Positions 12,149 through 22,610 of a stretch of 64,000 bases of DNA are shown piece after piece. Positions within the stretch are counted from its first letter, which is position 1, and every line of letters starts with the position of its first letter. The notes below the pieces were generated by a model. The model saw nothing but the letters and a program-made list of their open reading frames with translations, made no database searches and was not told the origin of the DNA. The DNA is from Sordaria brevicollis (taxonomy: Eukaryota; Ascomycota; Sordariomycetes; Sordariales; Sordariaceae): the NCBI GenBank assembly GCA_033439795.1, contig JAUTDP010000015.1:1364001-1428000 (forward strand), in the 5' to 3' direction. Made by a program: the position numbers and the translations under genes.

Positions 12149-12943
12149 CTCCCTGTCGGTCGAGCTGCGCTGGGCCGTCCATCGTCCCGCCGACTCCAGT
12201 CAAGCTGACGCGAGCTGGCGGTTCACAAGGAACACAGCTGCCGTCATCCTGCACTCCAGCTCGCAACAGGAATTTTCCTCCCTTGCACCAAGTTTCAGAA
12301 TAATCTCATCCACATCTCCCATTCATCCTCAACGACCATTCCAGAACTGAAAACCACCTCAGTCTGGTATCACTGCGCTTCCGTTCTGTACGAGACACAG
12401 AAGGCAAATCTTCACACACATTTTTCTTTGGGCTTTTGGCGCTGGCGCAACGATCCCTTTTTTCCCTCCCTACCTCTCTACCGCTTCAGCAGTACCACTC
12501 ACCACTCACCACTCACAATCCAGCCACTCATCAGGCCGCTGATTTCTCAACCTTCCAATATCTCCACGTCACTCGATCGCCCATCAAACCCCGTAACCAA
12601 CCGATATCGCCCACAACCGCATCCGTTGGCTTTGGAGGTCCAGTCTTGGGTCAACACGATACCGTTGCGACAGCATCATAATCGTCTCAGCCTGATCCCT
12701 TTCCATCGACGGACGTACGAATAGTGTCACCATAGGGACAGCTGCATATCACAAGGGTGAAGTGAACCCGACGACGCCGCCTAGGCAACCAGCCCACTTT
12801 CCCCTCACTTTATCCCCAAACCGATCACCGTCTCGGCATCCACCTTTATCAAATTTGACATCAGCCCTCACGACAACCATCTCAAAAACCATTCTCGAGC
12901 CAGATCAGCACTTCATTTACCTACCTTCCAACAACCACTCAAA
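12149..12943 (+). promoter_or_regulatory. ATG-free leader of the 12944 gene
   Basis: Read on the plus strand, there is no ATG between 12148 and the start codon at 12944, a run of 795 bases; about 12 would be expected by chance. The region is rich in C, A and T, with pyrimidine runs and a triplicated CCACTCA unit near 12495-12516. This is what a long 5' untranslated leader selected against upstream start codons looks like. A leader intron cannot be excluded. It also supports 12944 as the true start. Confidence 0.6.
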
Positions 12944-13825
12944 ATGTCCAAGCTTCTCAACGGTCTGCTCAGGGAACAACATCACCAGAACCAGCATGGC
13001 CTCGGACCGGGCTTTGGTCACGGCCATAGCCTTCCGCACTCGGCCGAGTTTCATGGCCCCAACCGGGACCACATGATAAGCGCAAAGGCTGCGACCCTCA
13101 TTCTCCGTGGCGTCATTGCCACCGGTCCCGACCCGTCCTCGGCTTTCCGGACTTCTTCACCCACCTCCGGTGCCAGCCCCACACCCCGGCCCAACACTGG
13201 TTCCGGCCACCCTCCGACCAGCTCCCAGTTATTTGCCCTTTCTTCTCAACAGCAGCGTCAAGACCAATACCGGATGCAAGGCCATGGCGGTCAACAACAG
13301 CAAGCTGCGGCTGAGTACGAGTACGATGATGCCGATCAATACGACGACGACGAAGCCCCCACCTCGGCCGATAGCAGCTTCAGCAGCACCCACGGCAGCG
13401 TCGTAGTCGGCGGCGGCAGTTTCTGCAGCAGGGATTGGTTCGACGCTCGGCAACCTTCTGCGGCAGTAGCGGCGGCTACTGCTTCGTTTTCGACTTCGAC
13501 CTCGAGACCGTCATCGTCGTCCGTGTCGATGCAGCAAAACCCGGCTATTCCGAGTGGGGTACCCAGATCGATGGTTGCTGCAGGCGTCGGTGGAGGTGAC
13601 TGCAGGGAAAATGTCGTCCGTGGAGCCATGCAGCACCAGATCCACCATCAACATTCGAGGTCCGTGCCGGTTCTAATGTCGATGAAGGATCAATACGGTC
13701 GGATGGCAATGATGCAGAATGCGCGCAAGGGAAGCCGAGGATATTTGGATGTGGAGGACGACGAAGGGGAACTGGATGAGCGGGGATTCGTGATGCCCAA
13801 CAGCAAAAGGGTGCGCCGTGGCTGA
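12944..13825 (+). CDS. Low-complexity protein of unknown function
   Basis: A single exon of 293 residues starting at the first ATG after a long ATG-free leader. I do not recognise it. In order, it has a short N-terminus with His/Gly-rich text (residues about 10-45), a Pro/Ser/Thr-rich stretch, a Gln-rich part with an acidic Tyr/Asp tract (EYEYDDADQYDDDE), Ser/Ala-rich spacers, a His/Gln patch near 230, and an acidic then basic end, PNSKRVRRG, which could act as a nuclear signal (inference). No signal peptide or membrane helix is visible. Codons end mostly in C or G, as in the neighbouring genes, so I think it is real. The composition suggests an intrinsically disordered protein. Confidence 0.65.
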   Translation: MSKLLNGLLREQHHQNQHGLGPGFGHGHSLPHSAEFHGPNRDHMISAKAATLILRGVIATGPDPSSAFRTSSPTSGASPTPRPNTGSGHPPTSSQLFALSSQQQRQDQYRMQGHGGQQQQAAAEYEYDDADQYDDDEAPTSADSSFSSTHGSVVVGGGSFCSRDWFDARQPSAAVAAATASFSTSTSRPSSSSVSMQQNPAIPSGVPRSMVAAGVGGGDCRENVVRGAMQHQIHHQHSRSVPVLMSMKDQYGRMAMMQNARKGSRGYLDVEDDEGELDERGFVMPNSKRVRRG

Positions 13826-14724
13826 TCCAACGTTGGCATGAATTGGGAGCAAAAAGGAGGGAAAGCCTCAGAACAACAAATTGGGGTGTTGAAGAGGAAA
13901 GAAAGCAGGCGACCTATAAGCAGGAAATGCAATGCAGCAACAACGCATGCGCCGGCCGACGTCGAGGAGTCTGGACAGACCAACGAAGCGGGAGGAACAA
14001 ATGGAACGAATGTGCAAACGACCGACGAACGACTTTTATGACGACCAAAAGAAAACTAATGTAACACGAAGGGAGAGAAAGGGAACAAAGGAACGGACGG
14101 GCCAGGGCCACCAGGGCGGGCGGGGTATGACACACAACATGATATCAAAAAGACTGGGAACAAACCGGGCGTGGGTTGGTACACGCTTCTTTATGACGAA
14201 CACGGGTAAAGAGGAAAAGAGTGGGCAAGGATTTTCTTCAGAGGGTTGATTTTTTCTATACAGACATACAGCCCTATTTTGTTTGTTTCTTTCTTATGAC
14301 AGCTGAAGGGAAGGGGAGGGGGGTTTCGAGGATGGAATAGCGTGTATAGCATAGGAGAGCGAGAATCATCACGAAAGCAGGCTAGACCAAGGTAGAGAGC
14401 CACGTCATCGCTTCATCTTGGCGTGATGATGACAAGAAAGAGATTTTGCGTGCCAAACAACAAATTGAAGCTTGCTCTCAAGGACTGAAATGCTGGAAGC
14501 CCTGTCGACACAGCCGAGATGGAAGAGAAAAGGCTCCAAACAACAGATCGAAGCTCTGCTTGAGATACTGATATGCTGACCTTGTCGTCAAACGTGGGAG
14601 CAAAGCTATATATCGACGCGGGGGGAGGCCGAGACCAAAGCATGGAATCATGCAAGAAACATGGCCATGGGTAGAGGTATATTTCCAAGCGTGCGCAAAC
14701 ATGAGGATTGTATATCCAAGACTC
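13826..14724. other. Intergenic, convergent 3' ends
   Basis: About 900 bases between the plus-strand gene ending at 13825 and the minus-strand kinase/phosphatase gene ending at 14725. It should hold the two 3' untranslated regions. Short purine-rich ORFs show no protein features. Confidence 0.5.
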
Positions 14725-16331
14725 TTAAACCCAATATTTCCCCCATATCTCATACTCCTCTCCCGTCCCTCTAAATTTGAAGTCCACCTCGGTAACGTCC
14801 TCAAAGCCCTCCTTGACTTTGGGTTCCTTGAACCGGGCGTTGAAGCCGTTGAAGGCAAGTTTCGGTAGCGATGTTCGGGATTCGGGATTCAGCTGTTTAT
14901 TTTGTCCCAACGTTAGCACAAAAGAAAAACCAACCCCAGTATCAAGGGAAAGGGAGAAAACCAACCGTCTTATTCAAACTCCTAACAGCATCATTATGCT
15001 CGCAAACCGCCAACGGCGTCCTGAACCAGACCGCCCGTATGGGTACTTTATGCTTCTTTGCCAGATCAACCCATTGCTTGCGCGTGTCGGGATCGGGGTT
15101 GGTGTTATCCACCACCACGCTGTCCCCCTCTTTCAGGTACTCGGTCGCTGCTTTGAAACATTTTTCTTTGGATTTTAACACGTCCTGGTTCACGCGCTCG
15201 TAACCGAGCGGTTTGAGGTGCCGCCAGTAAAAGGTTGATTTACCGGCTCCGGGGGGGCCGATGAAGAGGACCAGTTCTTGGGGAGAGTTTTTTGTGAAGA
15301 GGACTTCTTTGGTTTCTTCGGGAGTTGATGAAGGGGGAGGGGGGAATTTGACCAAATCGAAGTCTCTTGTGAAATTTCGAGGTTCTTCGCCCAAGAAGAA
15401 TTCTTCGGGCGTTTGGTACTGGATCCCGACGTTGTGGGCTAGGTTGCGGTCGGAGCAGCTAAAGTCTTTCGGGGTAGCTGTGGCTTTCTTCTTTCCATCT
15501 GTTGGGGTCGAGCCGAGTTCGGCTTGTCGACCGCCGGCGTCGCCGACGAAGATGCTATTCTCGAGATCGATTTCTGAGTTTTCGAGGTGGTAGTCGGCCT
15601 TCATTTCATTCCACATGCCTGGCCGCGGCTTGCGGTAGATATCCTTGCCTGTGGCGGCGTACAGGGTCGTGGGGATGTCGAGCTGGGAGAGCACGGCGGA
15701 GCATTTTTGCTTGAATTGCGGGACGCGCTCAAGTTGTGCTTTGGGGGTCTTGGCGGCCGGCGAAGGATGCAGGGTAAGGCCGCCTTGGTTGGTGAAGATT
15801 ATGACTTGGTATCCTTCTTCGTTGTAGAGCTTTCGTAACCGGTCGGGAACCGAGTGATGCCACCATTTCCAGTCGGCTGCGTCGTGCGAGTGTTTCTTGC
15901 CCGAGGCGGAGGTGATTAGGGTCGAGTCCTGGTAGGAGATAGTTAGAATGGTTGTAAGCCGAGCGGAAGTATGGGAAAAGGTAGATTCCTACAAGATCGA
16001 AAGCCGCAATCTTCCTCCTCTTGACATGACTCGTCGGCGCTTTTTCCGGGACATACTTGGCGACGAGAAGGGTGGCTGGGGAGTCGGCATCGGGGCTTTT
16101 TTCTACCCAACTTGTTCGGTCTTTGGGTTTCTGGGATACCGGGGTAAAGAAACTGGCGACCGCATTCTCTGTATGCAGGCGGGAAATGTCAGCGCATGCA
16201 CTTTACTGTACGGCGCAAGCATGGCGATGAGTCTGGGACGAACTGGAGATGGCGGTTTGGGCTTTGCGCTTCAACGGCGGAGGAGAGATGGAGCGGTCGC
16301 CTTCCGCTGCAGGGCGTTTTGCTGGCGCCAT
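14725..16331 (-). CDS. Bifunctional polynucleotide 3'-phosphatase / 5'-kinase
   Basis: Four exons (16244-16331, 15993-16168, 14966-15928, 14725-14892) give 464 residues. The enzyme repairs DNA ends: it removes 3'-phosphates and phosphorylates 5'-hydroxyls so that breaks can be ligated. The N-terminus is basic, followed by NAVASFFTPV. The HAD phosphatase domain starts with FDLDST, catalytic Asp at about 87 and 89; intron 2 splits the motif between FDL and D. TNQGG and FVGDAGGR (about 216-222) follow. The kinase domain has Walker A GPPGAGKST at about 312-320, then GYERVNQD and VVVDNTNPD. No FHA domain is seen, as in yeast and fission yeast relatives. The first donor (GTTCGT at 16243) was chosen because it keeps the frame and leaves a 75-nt intron with a CTGAC branch site. 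An in-frame ATG at 16442 would add 37 residues; see findings. Confidence 0.93.
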
Positions 16332-16442
16332 GACTTTCGAATTGGAAGATAATGGTCGTCCAAGAAGATAATGCGTTGCTGGTAGACGAGCGGAAATGGT
16401 CGGACGTAGGCAGACGCGTCGGAGGATCGTGAGTTGTGCCAT
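16332..16442 (-). other. In-frame upstream extension of the kinase/phosphatase gene
   Basis: An in-frame ATG at 16442 (context CCCATGG) would extend the protein by 37 residues, starting MAQLTILRRVCLRPTISARL. The extension has five Arg and one Lys, no Asp or Glu, and many hydroxylated and hydrophobic residues, which is how a mitochondrial presequence looks. Whether transcripts reach this far is unknown. Confidence 0.4.
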
Positions 16443-19400
16443 GGGCAATTGAGAGACGCGCCTGCGCAAGGTCGAACAGGGGTCGCCAGGAGCGAAACCA
16501 TGTGACGAGCTGCGGGGTGTTCTTTAGGCGGGCTGTTAGTGCAGATCTCGGGCTGTACAGGAAATTACAAATAGGCTGCCTATTAAGGCAAAGGTCTGCA
16601 TCATTATTCTGTGTGAGCTTGGTTGCAGGGTCGCCTGGAGGTGTTCGCAACCATCGCAACCAGCCCCTCCCGTCCTTCTCTGTACAACGTCAACACCACA
16701 CTTTCTGTGCATGATATCGACACCAGCCCCCTCCACTGTGGAATGATGCCCTTCATTCTGTGTCATACGAAGTTGCGCCCAATCCTCATTGCTACTCAAT
16801 TTTTCTCCTTTAACAGCGCGCGGTCGCGTCCAGATTAGCGCCGCCAAATCTGAGCTGGAGCTCGTTCGAAGCTTAAGTTCACGGCAGCAAATTGCCGAAA
16901 GAACAACCTTCTGGAGGGAAACAGCAAGATTTCCAATGAAACTGATCACCCGCCGCCTCATCTTCCTCGGTTGTCAAGCCTTATACACCTCCAGCATCCG
17001 CCGGTTATCAGCTCCCCTCATCCCGAGCATGTTGTCGAACAGCGCCCGCGGAGACGTGTCCGAACGAGTCGCACGTCGTAAGGCAGCAAATCGAACACTC
17101 TGGCGCGCGGGTACAAGCATAAAGTGCTATATGCAGAGATGATGAGGTACAACGGCGCACAGAGTTCGGACCAGAAACTTGAGAGGATGAAGAAAGGACC
17201 GACGACCAATCCGCGCAGCAAACGTCGTGAAACTTGTCTTAGTTGCAAACTCGGACGAGTGCGCGAGGACGGAAGAGTTTATCGCTGAACAGCAGGGAAG
17301 GAATATCGACAGTTCCTCCTCCATCTCCAGTCCGGCTCGTTCAACCCGAGTGGGCGGATCGCACGCTTCCTTTTCGACGAATGTTACCTCTACCGAGCCT
17401 CTGAGCCGACCCAACGAGCCAACTCGTCAAAAGGATCAACGGACTGTAACGTGTCTTATGCCCTACTACCTCTAGTCGGTTGGTTGGGTTGGTCTTGGGT
17501 GGTTTAGGTATGCTGCCACCCCGAAAGCAGAACGACCATCATGTCCAAACTCCCTCAGGTGTGTGCCGTCGGGATTGCTACCCTGCCGTTAGAATTCACC
17601 ATCCACCACAGCACCCAGAATTGGCCATATGTTGCGTTTAGTTTACGCAACAGCAGCTTCATGGTGGTGCAGCACGCTGGCTGTCTGGGTTTTTGATTCG
17701 GCCCTTTCGCTTTTCAGCTCTCCCCTTCCGACGGTTAATCTCGGTTTGTGGTCTCATTCACAGATGCCGCGCAACTCAGGTCGAGATAACTTCAGTTCTG
17801 CAATGAACAAAAACATTCCCGTTGGCGGAGCTATGACGTCACACAAGGACCCCTACTGAACAAGCTTTCTTGGCATTCGAGGTCTCGATCTTTGGTTTTC
17901 GCTTCGGCTTCTGTTGCGCGGGAACTCACGAGCTGACGGCCCCACTTCCTTCGACGACTACATCCAAATGGCGGCCCGTTATCTTGGCTTTTCTTGAAGG
18001 GGGCAAGAAATACGGATTCCCCGGTTATGGTATCCGCCGTGTTGGGTTGAGCTGTGCAGGACTGGAACATCTGGGCACAAAGTTACCAAACTCAGAAAGA
18101 CCCCTATATCACTCTGTCATGACCGGAAGGGGTCACGCTGTCAATAACTGCTTCTCCAGATCCCTACCCGCCATACTGCGAAATACAGCATCAACCTATA
18201 ATCAAATGTCCAAGTGGAATCAGCCATACCCGACCACTTGGGAGACGTGCTTTTGTTTTCTGCATCAGGTCAAGCGACCCAAAGCCAAGGTGGTATGAGC
18301 ATGTAGCAGCGAAGGAACTGCAAATATCACGACAAACGGAAATGTGGAGCAGAACCAGGCGGAGAAGAACCAGCACTGAAGCTCGCTCGGATTGGTTGTG
18401 TAGAAACCCCATGGGGATGACAAGGATGGCGTAGATGGCTTGAGCCGCTCTGGGGAATCTGGAACACAAGCTTCAAGTCAGTCAGCCCATGCGAACCTGG
18501 ATGTTTGGAATATCTGGGCTGCAGAGTGCCGAAACAGCCTTCCCCTTGCAGAATGAGCTGCTTTACACAATGTGGAAGACAAATCACAAGCGTGACATGT
18601 CGAGGTTCTTTCTTGAGAAGTAAGGAGAAAGAGATAAGGAAGAAATTAAAGATGTACGGTCACGACAGGGAAGGGCCTCAAATTTGAGACAAGAAGATTT
18701 TCGATCCAAGTGGAAGATTGCCGCCAGACTCAAAGTCGGTCTGTTCTTTAACCCGAGTGCTTGAGAAATGCTGAGATCCAGTGGATATTCAAGTCGCGTG
18801 TTCGAAATGCCCCTTCCCACCTCTCCAAGGTCATGGGGTCGATGCATCCCTACTGCATTTAATTTATGTGAACGGTTATGCCTCCCCTAACTGCCCCCTT
18901 TGGTCACGATCGGCTGTAGTGCAGCATACGGCACTGGTCGAGGCCGTTGGCTGGATGCCATAACCCACATCCAAGTGAGAGGTGAGCTGCTGCAGAGTGG
19001 CAGAGCTCCGAATGTTGAGGAAGTCATTACCATTCAGCCAAATCGATGCTATGAAACCCCAGTGTAGCCAGGATTTTGAGGTTTGAAGTATATCAAGGCT
19101 CACATGGCCAGTCACGGTTGCTACTACTCGCGACGTGTAACTTGTTTCTTGAATCCACCAGTGTTCTACGAATGAACTGGGGAAGAGCAACTGGTGGTGT
19201 CTAACAATTTCCTTCCTGCTTGCACACGCATCAAACTCCGTTTTGACATTTCTGCTAGTTGCACAGCTAAACCGAGCTCCGAGTCTCCGAGTTACGGACG
19301 CGGTCGGCCTTGTCATCATCTGCCCGGAACGACATCTCCGTTCGCAGCCTCGCGCCTTCCGCACCGCAGTGCCGCTTGTTGGGAAACCTTGAACAGGACG

Positions 19401-19931
19401 GGGACGACGTGCACCAGTCTCCACCAGACACCAGACGACGGGAGCAGTGAATGACCGAGAGGAAAGATCCATTGCAGTTGGTTCCTTCCTGCTTCCAAGC
19501 AGTTGGACCGCCCACGCTGCCTCCTACCCGGGCCATTCACTTCCTGCCCCTTCACTTGATAAGGACCGCGTTGAGGTGGACCCTGCAGACGAACGGCGAA
19601 AGCAAGTGAAGCGTGAGCTTCTGTGGCTGCAGGTCCTTCTTATTTTTTCGATAAAAAGCTGCTACGGGTTTCCTCTTTTCCCTCCTACAAATTTCCGCCG
19701 GTCCAAGTCACCCTTTGACTTTTACCATCTTCCTATCTGATACCTCTGTTTTTGGGACTCACTTTTGGTTGCCAAAACATCCTACAAACTCCTAAACACA
19801 GCATACTTACCAGATTTACGACTACATCGACAAATCACTCATCCCTACGACCTTCGGGTTTATATGCCTCCGTAGTAATCGACTCCTACAACACGATTTT
19901 GCGAAGTTGCCTTGGGCAAACCCACGACGCG
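16443..19931. other. Gene-poor intergenic, divergent promoters
   Basis: About 3.5 kb between the minus-strand kinase/phosphatase gene and the plus-strand sugar transporter, so it should contain both promoters. The ORFs are short, overlap between strands and show no domain. A 49-codon ORF at 17139-17288 has a CxxC in a basic stretch but no partner motif. A GATAAAAAG element lies near 19650, upstream of the transporter. No RNA gene is seen. Confidence 0.5.
19864..19875 (+). promoter_or_regulatory. Three-codon upstream ORF before the sugar transporter
   Basis: ATG CCT CCG TAG at 19864-19875, ending 56 bases before the transporter start at 19932. If the transcript begins upstream of it, this minimal ORF would lower or condition translation of the transporter. 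The transcription start is not known. Confidence 0.4.
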
Positions 19932-21816
19932 ATGTACAAAATCGGCAATATTTACTTCATTGCCGCCGTCGCCGTCATCGGTGAGTCTATCCCCATCCCC
20001 ATCCCCCCGATACACAGGCCATCCACGACGGTAGTTGGCAGTGGAGACAAAGCTGACATCCAGGACACCAAAGGCGGCGCGCTGTTTGGCTTCGACATTT
20101 CTTCCATGTCAGCTATCATCTCGACCCAGCCGTACCTTTGCCAGTTCAACCAGCTCGGCTTCAACGACAAGGGCTTGTGCCTCGGCCCTACCAACGATGT
20201 TCAGGGTGGTATCACGGCCGCCATGCCTGGTGGCTCGTGGCTCGGCGCCCTCTGCTCGGGCTTTGTCTCTGATACTTTCGGTCGCAAACGCTCCATCCAG
20301 ATAGGTTCCGTGATTTGGTATGTCGTCTATCAAGCTGCCTCCTCTGAAAACCCATAAAACTGACACCCTCTTGCAGGATTATTGGCTCGATCATCGTCTG
20401 CGCCGCTGTCAACATTCCCATGTTGGCTGTGGGTCGCATCATCAACGGATTTTCGGTAGGAATATGCTCTGCCCAAGTCCCTGTTTACATCTCCGAGATT
20501 GCCCTTCCTTCCAAGCGTGGTCGTCTTGTCGGTTTCCAGCAATGGGCTATCACCTGGGGCATTTTGATCATGTTCTTCATCTGCTATGGCTGCTCGTTCA
20601 TGAAGGGAACCGCCGCCTTCAGAGTTCCTTGGGGTCTTCAGGCCATCCCTGCCGCCCTCCTCTTCCTCGGTCTTGTCTTCCTCCCCGAGTCGCCTCGCTG
20701 GCTTTGCAAGAAGGATCGTTGGGATGAGGCAAAGGAGGTGCTTACCCTGGTTCACGGAAAGGGAAACCCCGACTCTCCGTTTGTGCACCGCGAGATGCAA
20801 GAGATTCGCGAGATGGTTGAGTTCGAGCGCGCCAACGCTGATGTCAGCTACTTTGAGCTGCTCAAGCCCAACATGATCAACCGGACCTCGATTGGTGTCT
20901 TCACTCAGATATGGTCTCAGTTGACCGGTATGAATGTGATGGTAAGTGTCTCCCATCCTACTCATGCGCCATGCCGCTAACCACCAGCAGATGTACTACA
21001 TTACGTACGTCTTCACAATGGCCGGTCTCGCCGACGGAAGTGAGAACGCCGTCCTTCTCCCTAGCGGTATCCAGTTCGTCATTAACGTCGTCATGACGAT
21101 ACCGGCTCTTCTCTGGATGGATCGCTGGGGCCGTCGTCCCACCTTGCTTGTTGGTGCATTCTTCATGTGCCTCTGGCTCTGTGTCAATGCCGGCTTGTTC
21201 GCCGTCTATTCTCGACCTGCCCGCCCTGGCGAGTTCACTTCCCCGGCCGAATCCATGGCTATTTCTGGCGCTCCGGCCAAGGCCATCATTGCTTCCACCT
21301 ATCTCTTCGTCGCCTCGTTCGCGCCCACTTGGGGTCCTGTCTCCTGGACGTACCCTCCTGAGCTGTACCCGCTCCGTCTCCGTGGCAAGGCCGTCGCCCT
21401 CTGCACTTCCGCCAACTGGGCTTTCAACTTTGCCCTTGCCTACTTCGTTCCTCCTGCTTTTGCCAACATTACCTGGAAGACCTACGTCATCTTTGCTACC
21501 TTTTGCGCGGCCATGTTCATCCACGTCTTTTTCATGTTCCCCGAGACTGCCAACAAGCCCCTTGAGGAGGTCGAGGAGATCTTTGACGATTCCAAGCCCG
21601 GTGGTGAGTTTCCAGACTGCTCCCTGACAGTCCAAGTTATGTTGACCAAACACTAACCAAACTCTTTCTACAGCCATCAAGTACATCGGAACGCCCGCTT
21701 GGAAGACCAAGAACACGCGCCATCTTGTGCTGAAGCAGGAGCACAATGATACTCTCTCTTCTGAGGACAAGGTTGGCTTCGAGGAGCACGCTCACAAGGA
21801 GACGACCAGCGCTTAA
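19932..21816 (+). CDS. MFS sugar transporter
   Basis: Five exons (19932-19980, 20074-20317, 20377-20941, 20991-21603, 21674-21816) give 537 residues. Sugar porter family motifs appear in order: GALFGFDISS in helix 1, DTFGRKRS after helix 2, GRIINGFSVG, PVYISEIA, PESPRWL, the loop GMNVMMYYITYVF in helix 7, DRWGRRP, PPELYPLRLRG and PETANKPLEE. Twelve helices are expected, with both ends in the cytosol. The protein probably imports a hexose or related sugar across the plasma membrane by proton symport; the substrate cannot be read from sequence. Intron 1 splits helix 1; its acceptor at 20073 was chosen because it rebuilds IGGALFGFD. The branch sequence GCTGAC lies 20-odd bases before it. A tiny upstream ORF is listed separately. 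No sugar-related gene is adjacent. Confidence 0.95.
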
Positions 21817-22610
21817 GCATGACAACAATGCTCGCTGCAAGCCTTCAACGACCAAACGTATGATTACCCCAACTTACTTGCCGTCTGTACGGAAGATTGA
21901 GGATGGTCTGGATTACATGTGGTCGGCAGAATATAATGGATAATCTGCAAGGAATGCTGGAATGAAAGAAGGGATTCACAAATAACGTTGCCGATACGGC
22001 TTCTTCGACGGATGTATGGTTAGGGATTATCAGCTAAGGGAAGTAGTTTTTTCTGTTAGCCTTCGAATATATACATCCTGTCAGTTGAAAGTCATTGCTC
22101 GCTTACCATTGCCGTTCGGTGAATTAGAAAGATAGGCCGATCTTCTTGGCCTGCGACGGTGTCTCTTGTTCCTGAAGTTACCCCGCAAAGTTGACTCCAT
22201 CACCGGGCCGTGCATAGCCGCATCCGTCAAAGTGCCCTTGTCGAAGCACATGGAGATGCCTTTGATCTATCACCAATCTGGGTAGGTAAGCAACACACGT
22301 TTTGCTTGGCGACGAGGCTCGCTCCCAGGCGATGTACCCTCAGTTAAGGATTCTCCCCGAATTGACCAATAAGGTACGTAATCCAGCCCCTCGAGTTTAC
22401 TGCTGCAGCAGTTGGCAGATCGTGCATGGAAGCTCGAATACCTAGCCGATTGCGAGGTTTTGCCTAGGCATCGGCGTCGTCATGTTCAAGCTCGTGCGAG
22501 AAGAATAAACTTATAAGCAGAGCCTATGCTATCAACGGTCGAGTGCGACGGTCCTCTCCCCCTTCCACCACGTACGAGCGTCCCTCCGCGACGCTCCTCT
22601 TCAAGCAACG
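21817..22610. other. Intergenic between transporter and phosphatase genes
   Basis: About 800 bases. It should hold the 3' untranslated region of the transporter and the promoter of the phosphatase. A TATAAG element lies at about 22511-22516, roughly 95 bases before the phosphatase start. I see no palindromic CACGTG site of the kind used by the phosphate regulator NUC-1. Confidence 0.5.

Noticed and set aside
17139..17288. 49-codon ORF with CLSC in a basic context, resembling the start of a Zn2Cys6 finger
   Set aside because: Only two of six cysteines are present and no continuing exon was found.
20958..21770. 270-codon minus-strand ORF opposite the sugar transporter
   Set aside because: Shadow of the transporter exons; it crosses a transporter intron and has no domain.
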